Shown here: in pieces, positions 57,923 to 64,000 of the stretch | How the letters are laid out: each line of letters begins with the position of its first letter | Position numbering within the stretch: position 1 is the stretch's first letter | From: Paraphoma chrysanthemicola | Lineage: Eukaryota; Ascomycota; Dothideomycetes; Pleosporales; Phaeosphaeriaceae | Assembly: GCA_020744225.1 (NCBI GenBank) | Contig: JAGMWG010000002.1 | Coordinates: 1,922,001-1,986,000 of the forward strand | Reading direction: 5' to 3' | DNA: 64,000 nt | Translations under genes and position numbers: made by a program | Notes under the pieces: model-generated | The model's input: the letters and a program-made list of their open reading frames with translations, nothing else | Database searches by the model: none | Told to the model about the DNA's origin: nothing

Positions 57923-58664
57923 ATGACGTCCACTCAAATATCGCCACCAAAGCCCGTCGAGCTGATCAAAGTCCTCGTCGGCCCAGCAACCTCCACCCGG
58001 CCGTTCATTCTCCCCCGACAGCAGCTAGAGTTCTACTCACCCTTTCTGCGCAGCATCATCGAGTGACCCACGCTCTCAGACACGATATGTCTGCCGCTTG
58101 ATGATCCCGTCGCTTTCGACCCTTGTCAGCTAGATGAGCTGGGAACCAGATTCACTGATAGGCCACCAAAGCGCCCGAAAGCTCCACGCAAAGCTGCGCA
58201 GCGAAGACGATGACGGTATTATGCTGGCATTTAAGGTCTGTATTCTCACACATCGGCTAGGCTGACCATGTCTCGTGCTGCGCGACGAGTGCATGCATTT
58301 CCTGTACGAAGAACACACGACGCCCATGCTTGGTAACACTGCACTAGAAATAACGCCCGCAACGGCTCTGTACGTCTTCGAAACCATCACCAGCGGTAGC
58401 GAACTCAAGCACTTTGTCGTTGCCGTCTTGGCGCGCGAGAAGAGGCCCTGGTCATCTGTCGACCTGGGAGGAGCGTGGGAAGATATGTTCGAGCAGGTCC
58501 CGAACTTGAAGACATTGGTGGATGCTGCGTGGGAACTTCCGCGTGATGCTCGCATGTGGCAGCTGCAGAATATGGACAAGTATATGTTTACGCCGGGAGA
58601 AGTGACGCCGGACTGGTGGCAGAAACTGACTGTCGGTGGTGGGCCACGGAAGTATGCTGAATAG
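57923..58664 (+). pseudogene. BTB/POZ-domain protein remnant with two TGA codons and a frameshift
   Basis: The start MTSTQISPPKPVELIKVLVG ... FILPRQQLEFYSPFLRSIIE is a BTB-type N-terminus (strand, then the HxxxL-like helix before the dimer surface). The frame hits TGA at 58064-58066, yet what follows (PTLSDTICLPLDDPVAF) is the expected next BTB block in the same frame. Homology-like sequence then moves to another frame around 58135-58150 (WEPDSLIGHQSARK ... MLAFKVCILTHRLG), meets TGA at 58263-58265, and continues PCLVLRDECMHFLYEEHT to a final stop at 58662-58664. No GT-AG intron of normal size removes all three lesions. I therefore read it as a decaying gene. Fungal BTB singletons of this type have no assigned function. 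Confidence 0.68.
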
Positions 58665-58748
58665 TACGTGGTCGAACAAAGATTTGCGCGCACATACAAA
58701 TAACTGAATAGCTGGGAGCACAATGGGTAGTACTAATGGGAGGCTCTA

Positions 58749-59995
58749 TCAGCGTAGGGCTTCCTCTCCAAATTCATCTTGGTACTGATACACAATTGGT
58801 TGGGGCGTTTGATAGCCGCTCACCAAGCTATCCCCAAGTTGGTAGCCTGGTTTACTGAAGTAATTCATCATTCTGCCCATGAAAATCGGGTTTTCTGCAG
58901 GATAATCGACGAAATGTGGGGATAGATCGTCTTGAGACGTTGCACTATAAGCCGCAAGAGGCTGGCATGTTGATCTCGTCGTGTCGATTCGAAGTGCAGT
59001 TCGTGGTGGAGATGGCGATGGATCGGTTTGCAGGCTTTGGTCTACATATTCAGGCCTTGAGTGCTTCTTGCTTGGCACATCGTGGCAGCCGCAAGTACAG
59101 GTTGTTGGATTTGTTGTTTGGGAAGACGGGATGGGGACGAGCATGTAGCCTTCGGGAGCTTCAAAGTCGGATAATTGTCGCGGGGTCGCTTTCAGTGAAA
59201 CTGCCTGACTAGGTATAGGCTGTGAACGTTGGATAGGTCTCGTAGACTGTGTAGTGGTGGGCTTTGCTTCAGATTGCGAGAAGTAGGAAGGGAACTTCGT
59301 TGGAGAGACGGATTGATCGCGGGAAGTCGCGCTCGCCTCTAGTGGCGTCCATTGCGACGCGAGATACGTTTGTGATCTTCTCATAGGGTATATCTCAGGT
59401 GGTTGCTCATCAACTTCAGACAAGATCGACGCTGATGAACTTGTTCTCGAGAACGACAGGCTGGGTGGCCGTGAAGCCCTCCTTGACGAAGCTGCTGATG
59501 ACCGTCGACTTTCTGCGATTTCCATTGTAAGTGGTTCGGATCGTGTGCTGACATCCGACAATGGCCGAAGGAAGGACACAGTCCTCGCTCTTCGCAGCGC
59601 CGGTTTGTCTCCCTTCTCCTCGTCCTCGGCTGGCTTCTTGACTTCCGGCTCTTTGAACTCCAGCTTTCCATTCTTGTCAGAGGCAAAATACTCCTCACCG
59701 CGACCAAACACAACCTGTAATGTAGCAAAGTCTCGGTTCGTGCCATCTTCGGGGTAGAGCCAGTCTCTCAGCGCTGGAGGCAGATCGTAACCATCTAAGG
59801 GGCATCAGTACGAACATCGACGTGCGGAAGGACATACTCACCTTGCCTATATGCGCCACTTTGCGTCTTCCAGCATACGTAGTATCTCTCGAATGCCCCG
59901 AATGCGCATACTAGCAACTCCGCAAGACTTTCTGGGTCTTTAGGATCTTCTGGAATTTCACCGAGTCGAGTATAAAGACGAGCGGATGAGTCCAT
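58749..59995 (-). CDS. Conserved fungal protein, disordered C-terminal half
   Basis: Minus-strand exons 59995-59842 and 59794-58749, with a 47-nt intron (GTGAGT ... CCCCTTAG); 399 residues. The N-terminal ~110 residues are ordered and acidic/aromatic (MDSSARLYTRLGEIPEDPKD, LLVCAFGAFERYYVCWK, GYDLPPALRDWLYPEDG, ATLQVVFGRGEEYFA). This is followed by Lys/Glu-rich and Ser-rich disorder, a Cys cluster TCTCGCHD near residue 295, and a C-terminal aromatic stretch. The N-terminal block looks like a conserved fungal domain, but I cannot name it. No signal peptide or membrane helix. Confidence 0.75.
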
Positions 59996-60955
59996 GGTGG
60001 ATAGAATTCATAAGCTCGTAGAAAGACGGTACAGCTCAAGCGTTTGGACTACGGTGCCCTGGCGAATGCGACACTTCAAGGTTAATATGGAGACAGTGCG
60101 TGGATATGCACTGCGCCAAAGAAGTGCATCCTTTTCTTCACAGTCAAACGGGTCGTGCTATAATGCAGTACGGTCGCGTGAGATGCCATCTTTGCGACTT
60201 CCTGCTAAACGTAGTTGAAGCAGTCGGAGAGCGTGGTCAGGTCATGGTGGGCCGAGTTTCACATGTGCGACTCGCGGGTGCGCACCGTTAAAGGAGCAAT
60301 GCAGGAACGCAAGGGACTCTGCGGTGTTCTGTTACTTTTTTGGTAGAGCTAAGAAAGCATGACTCTTCTACGAGATTGCCTCGCCGGGAGGACGGGGCCC
60401 AAACGAGGAACGCGGCGATTGACTGCGACTTCTCGGTGCGAATGCATTCATAAGTCCTCAGGACAGCTCGCATGGTGGTACCGATCATCACAGAATGATT
60501 ACTTTGATTTCGCAAAACTTAGAGATCTTGAAGACCGACAGCCATGTTCTTGCTGAACTAATGCGCATGTTTGCGGCAAAGAGATGAACTTGGTGTTACA
60601 ACCATGGTGAATATGGTCTACACCACGTCGGGCAACGCAGATATCACAAAGTCCTCCATGCCATTTGAGATTTACGCTTTCCCAAAAATGAACTCCATTA
60701 TAGCTGTTGCACTCATGGCTATCGGTGCCTTATGATCCAACTGCGTGCGCTTGACCTTGGAAGTGTGATCCTAGGTGCCTTCACCAATGTCTCGTTACCA
60801 ATATTTCCAACCACCTACTGTTGAAAAGCTGGTCCATGGGACCTACCCACTCAAGGTCTCTTCCCGCACAATCCTCAAGATAAATCCTTCTCTGTTCGAC
60901 TTCACACCTCGCACTCTCACCACAACTCCAGGGATGCCCATACCCAACAGCAGCC
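59996..60955. other. Intergenic (divergent), no gene seen
   Basis: 0.96 kb between divergent starts; only short frames. Confidence 0.5.
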
Positions 60956-61318
60956 ATGCGCCACCCCAACCAACTCGTAAAACCGATGCTCGGCGTCTGC
61001 CTCCTCTCCATTCTCGCCGTCATCGCGGTCGCATTTCCCGTCTTTCCAGTCCCGCAGCCGCTTCTACCAGGCGCTGCTATCAGAGCCCACAACGTCGCCT
61101 CTACAGTCCACAGCAACAAGCTCCCAATCATGTGCGATGATGCATTTACCCCTTCTCCAACGCCATCTTCCAAGTAGCCCCTTTTGCCAGGCGCTACAAT
61201 CAGCGCACGGAGGAATAAGCTCAATATCGCCTGCGACCATGTTCCTGCCGCTTCACCGGCACCTTCTCACAAGCACAAGTTCCCTTGTGTGCTGAGGCGG
61301 CGCAAGGGTGGTTGTTAG
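60956..61318 (+). CDS. Small secreted protein, second module cut off by in-frame TAG
   Basis: The frame from ATG 60956 gives 73 residues: a hydrophobic signal peptide (MLGVCLLSILAVIAVAFPVF within the first 32), then a module PLLPGAAIRAH ... NKLPIMCDD ... SPTPSSK, ending in TAG at 61175-61177. Directly after the TAG, in the same frame, a second diverged copy of the module follows: PLLPGATISARRNKLNIACD ... SPAPSHK, then KFPCVLRRRKGGC and TAG at 61316-61318. So the locus encodes two tandem modules separated by a stop. Either the first stop is a recent nonsense change (the last codon before it is AAG), or the short form is the product and the second copy is a relic. Effector-like by size and signal peptide; function unknown. 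Confidence 0.5.
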
Positions 61319-61535
61319 CGAGTTTCCTTTGATGATATTAGCGTGCAGTCGTATTCTGACCTATGTAGACCAGGGTGGTTTGGATGAAATGGGTCGGGCC
61401 AAGGATAGTGGAATATCATGGAGGATCAGAAGGAAGAAAAATAATCAATTTGTCCCAGTTCTTGAAGATATAGGATTGGGTTACTTTGAATTCGCGGCAA
61501 GGTATCAAATGCTACTCGGCTTCATGCGACGGGAT
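61319..61535. other. Short convergent intergenic
   Basis: 3' flanks of the small secreted protein gene and the SDR gene; nothing else seen. Confidence 0.6.
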
Positions 61536-62776
61536 CTACTGCTTCTCGCTCGCTGCTAGTTTGCTTGGAAGGCTCTTGCTTACGGCTGTATCGAGGCCAC
61601 TCCACCTTCTGACGATATGCTGAATCCCGACTGGAAGTATTGAAAAGAAGCCAATGTAGTGTGAGTACAATGGTATGGCAATTTCGCCGCTCTCGCCTCG
61701 CTCGATCAATTTGATAATGTTCTTTCCGATTTCCGCAGGCGTTGCGGTCGGCGCGAAGAAGTTGCTGGGAGGTTGGACGTCCGCGAACATCTTGGTGCTC
61801 ATCTGACCTGGTGTGACGAGTATGGTCTTGATCTCCGCAGCTTCAGGTATTTGTGCGAGCTCGGCGCGGAGCGAATGGTGCAGAGCCAGAAGCGCAGCTT
61901 TCGATGCGGTGTAGGCTGATAGATTCGCAGCACCAAGGTGGCCGAGGACCGATGATACCGTCACGATCGTACCACGTCCTTCGCGGAGCATGTGAGGAAG
62001 GAATGTGCGCAGTGTTATGAAATGGGAGAGTGTGTTCACCCGGAAGGTCCTGTATATTTCGTCAGAAGAGTGTCACCCAGAGCAGTTAGACCACATACTG
62101 CTCAACTTCCTCCATTGAAGTCTCCAGGATAGACTTCTTGTGCACAAGCCCAGCATTATTGATTAGGATCGTAGGAGCGCCGAGCTGGAATCGTTAGCAG
62201 CCGTCCCCTGGTGATATGCGATAAACTCACGTCTTCCACGATTTTGGCAGCCGCAGCTTCGACCTGCTTCGCGTCGCTCACATCGCACTGGTAGTACAGT
62301 ACGCCCTTCTCTTCAGCCTCGTCTTGGTCCACCACTTTCGTATCCAGCACAGCGATGTTGGCATTGCGCATTCCGTAGGTTTCTGCTAACAGGCCCCCAA
62401 GGCCCTCAACACCGCCTGTAATGACGATGACCTCATCAGCCAGGTCCACCTCTCGGGGCGATCCGAACGCGATGCGGTCGCTGATGATGCTAAAGATGCC
62501 AATTGCGCTCATGAGAATGGACCATGCTATCGCAATGCGCATCTCAGGGTTGCCATAGGGCGTGTATTGCGCGCGCAAGCACAGGACGACGACCCACGAG
62601 ACGAATGGGTGGAACAGCGTGTAGCCCAGGACGTACCACAACACATCGATGGACAGGTAGTGGTGCCATGGCTCGTCGGGGCGGTCGTGCTTTTTCGGCA
62701 GCTGTACAGTGACTTCCTTCATGGCGGAGGACATGTCGGGCATCTCAACACACTTGCGTGAGGGTTGTTGGAGCAT
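61536..62776 (-). CDS. Membrane-anchored short-chain dehydrogenase/reductase
   Basis: Three minus-strand exons, 62776-62231, 62184-62099 and 62049-61536; introns 46 and 49 nt; 381 residues from MLQQPSRKCVEM (a later ATG at 62722, MSSAMKEV, is also possible). Two hydrophobic segments near the N-terminus (VLWYVLGYTLFHPFVSWVVV and IAIAWSILMSAIGIFSII) anchor it in a membrane. The Rossmann cofactor motif is TGGVEGLGG, followed by the acidic end of strand 2 (AVLDTK), which favours NAD(H). NNAG is intact, and the catalytic Ser-Tyr-Lys is visible in VSSVLG ... YTASK. This pattern resembles the SDR16C-type retinol/steroid dehydrogenases such as DHRS3/RDH10, located in ER or lipid droplets. The substrate cannot be inferred. 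Confidence 0.9.
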
Positions 62777-63800
62777 TGGAGTGGTGGGGCGCGTGTCGGC
62801 GCGTAATGGAGGCTTGGATTGCTGTCGAATGGAACTGCAAGCTGGCAAGTACTGCGATGACGGCTAGCCGGGATTAAATCTGAAGGCAGAGTGACTGATA
62901 TCGAACGCGAGAACTATAGCTGGGGCCATGTTGGTCTTATTTGTGCAGTCGCTGAATGCTGAGGTTTGGTACGTTTCATTCCCGCCTCAGGTGTCGAGAC
63001 GCTAGCGATGTCCTGCAGGGGAACTTCTGATGCCAGTAAGCGAAAACCGCATCGTGAATCTTGACTTCCGGCGACCTCCTTTCAAGTAACACCCTTGACA
63101 TTTGCATCTGGATTAGCCTTCGGCTTCATAATCTCCTCAGATTTCTACTATGTCGGCTATGCCAGAGTCCACAGCATGGTCGCAGTTCATGAAATGTGCC
63201 TCCGCTTACTCGGTCCTCACCACAGCTCATACAAGCCGCTTGCAAGAAGAATGACAGGACAAAATCACCAAAGAAATAGTGCCTGAGGCTGACGAACAGT
63301 GACACTTAGTCTTATGATTAGTCTTTCCGTCCTCCCAAAGTGTTCAATCACCATCACCAAGCCCTCACCTGCCACCTGCATGGCGATGCTTCAACTGATG
63401 AGCCAGAGAGATCATTGAGCTGTGAACTCCCTCTCTTTCTTCAGTCACACTGTCCGCTATCTTTATTGCTTACCTCAAATCATGCGTCCTTCCCCACCTG
63501 TTGCTGGTCATGAAGGCACACCCGGACCGCAGGGCTCAAGGCGGGAGGAGTGCTTTCCCAATGGCGACGCTCAGCTGCCATTGCCAGTTGGACTCAACAC
63601 CAACAGGAAGGCTGCACTCACCCGCTAGAGAACAAAAACATTGCCCGCGTCCCGCTCTTCTATCTCTTCTCCACCCCACTCACCATCCAGTACCATTGAG
63701 TTGGCCATCAATTCTCCATTCATCCATAACCCCTCTCGAAGTATTCACTTCTCATCAGTCTATTAATCGCATCGTACTCGCCCTTGCACTCTCCGGCATC
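62777..63800. other. Divergent promoter region, no gene seen
   Basis: 1.0 kb between the SDR start and the BYS1-like start. Short frames only. Confidence 0.5.
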
Positions 63801-64000
63801 ATGACCAGCCGCATTCTCACCGTCGGCGGCCTTGTGGCTCTTGCCCAAGCGAAGGCCATCATCACCAACAATTGTCCAGGTCCGGTGTACGTCTGGTCAG
63901 TACCCAACGTCGGCTCCGCACATACCGACAACCTGATCGTCAACCATGGCGGACGGTACGAAGAGCCCTGGCGCTACGGTACCGCAGAGCATCCAGGTAT
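63801..64000 (+). CDS. BYS1-family secreted protein (3' truncated by window edge)
   Basis: ATG at 63801 opens a frame to the end of the window (66 residues visible). MTSRILTVGGLVALAQAKA is a signal peptide. Then IITNNCPGPVYVWSVPNVGS and LIVNHGGRYEEPWR follow, the N-terminal pattern of the Blastomyces yeast-phase-specific (BYS1) family, small Cys-containing thaumatin-like secreted fungal proteins with the NxC ... VYxWSV ... GGxYxEP signature. Upstream 63680-63800 is pyrimidine-rich, as in fungal promoters. Function in the family is unknown; some members are dimorphism- or infection-associated. Confidence 0.8.
   Translation, partial: MTSRILTVGGLVALAQAKAIITNNCPGPVYVWSVPNVGSAHTDNLIVNHGGRYEEPWRYGTAEHPG

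Noticed and set aside
1..64000. CRISPR arrays, insertion sequences, bacterial operons
   Set aside because: The DNA is fungal; the only tandem repeat of note is the coding minisatellite, and no transposase or reverse transcriptase frame was seen.

Overview
The window reads as nuclear DNA of a filamentous ascomycete (Pezizomycotina). The evidence is the gene density with many short (46-124 nt) GT-AG introns carrying CTAAC/CTGAC-type branch points, families largely confined to these fungi (DUF3176 membrane proteins, BYS1-type secreted protein, serine/proline-rich conserved fungal proteins), and fungal housekeeping genes. A Dothideomycete is my best guess, but the sequence alone does not prove the class. 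All gene models below are hand-joined from splice signals and reading frame; exon sums were checked to be multiples of three, except for three loci with visible frame breaks.

Layout. 1-4.4 kb: 3' part of a probable XPG-type (GEN1/YEN1-like) nuclease, a tRNA-Pro gene with an extraordinary second insertion, and a pseudokinase-like gene. 7.2-20.9 kb: an accessory block of four same-strand DUF3176 membrane-protein genes. Between the first and second lies, on the opposite strand, a signal-peptide-bearing precursor with seven Kex2-cleavable 17-residue repeats. 22.7-30.9 kb: a multi-pass membrane protein, mitochondrial ribosome recycling factor, an unidentified protein and a DUF1992/DNAJC28-like protein. 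31.8-38.0 kb: a serine-rich fungal protein whose frame is cut by a TAG, a long gene-poor stretch and a small four-exon gene. 39.4-50.8 kb is a housekeeping core: TFIIH subunit TFB1, 2-oxoglutarate dehydrogenase E1 (KGD1), fructose-1,6-bisphosphatase (FBP1) and poly(A)-binding protein (PAB1). 51.8-64 kb: a large proline-rich/coiled-coil protein, a BTB pseudogene, a conserved fungal protein, a small secreted two-module protein interrupted by TAG, a membrane-anchored SDR, and the start of a BYS1-family gene cut by the window edge.

The two most unusual items are: (1) a tRNA-Pro(UGG) gene on the minus strand that carries its normal anticodon-loop intron plus a 53-nt insertion in the T-loop with perfect spliceosomal signals; removing it restores the T-loop and B box exactly. 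(2) The Kex2-processed repeat precursor lying inside the DUF3176 tandem array, a candidate for a secreted peptide or RiPP-like product.
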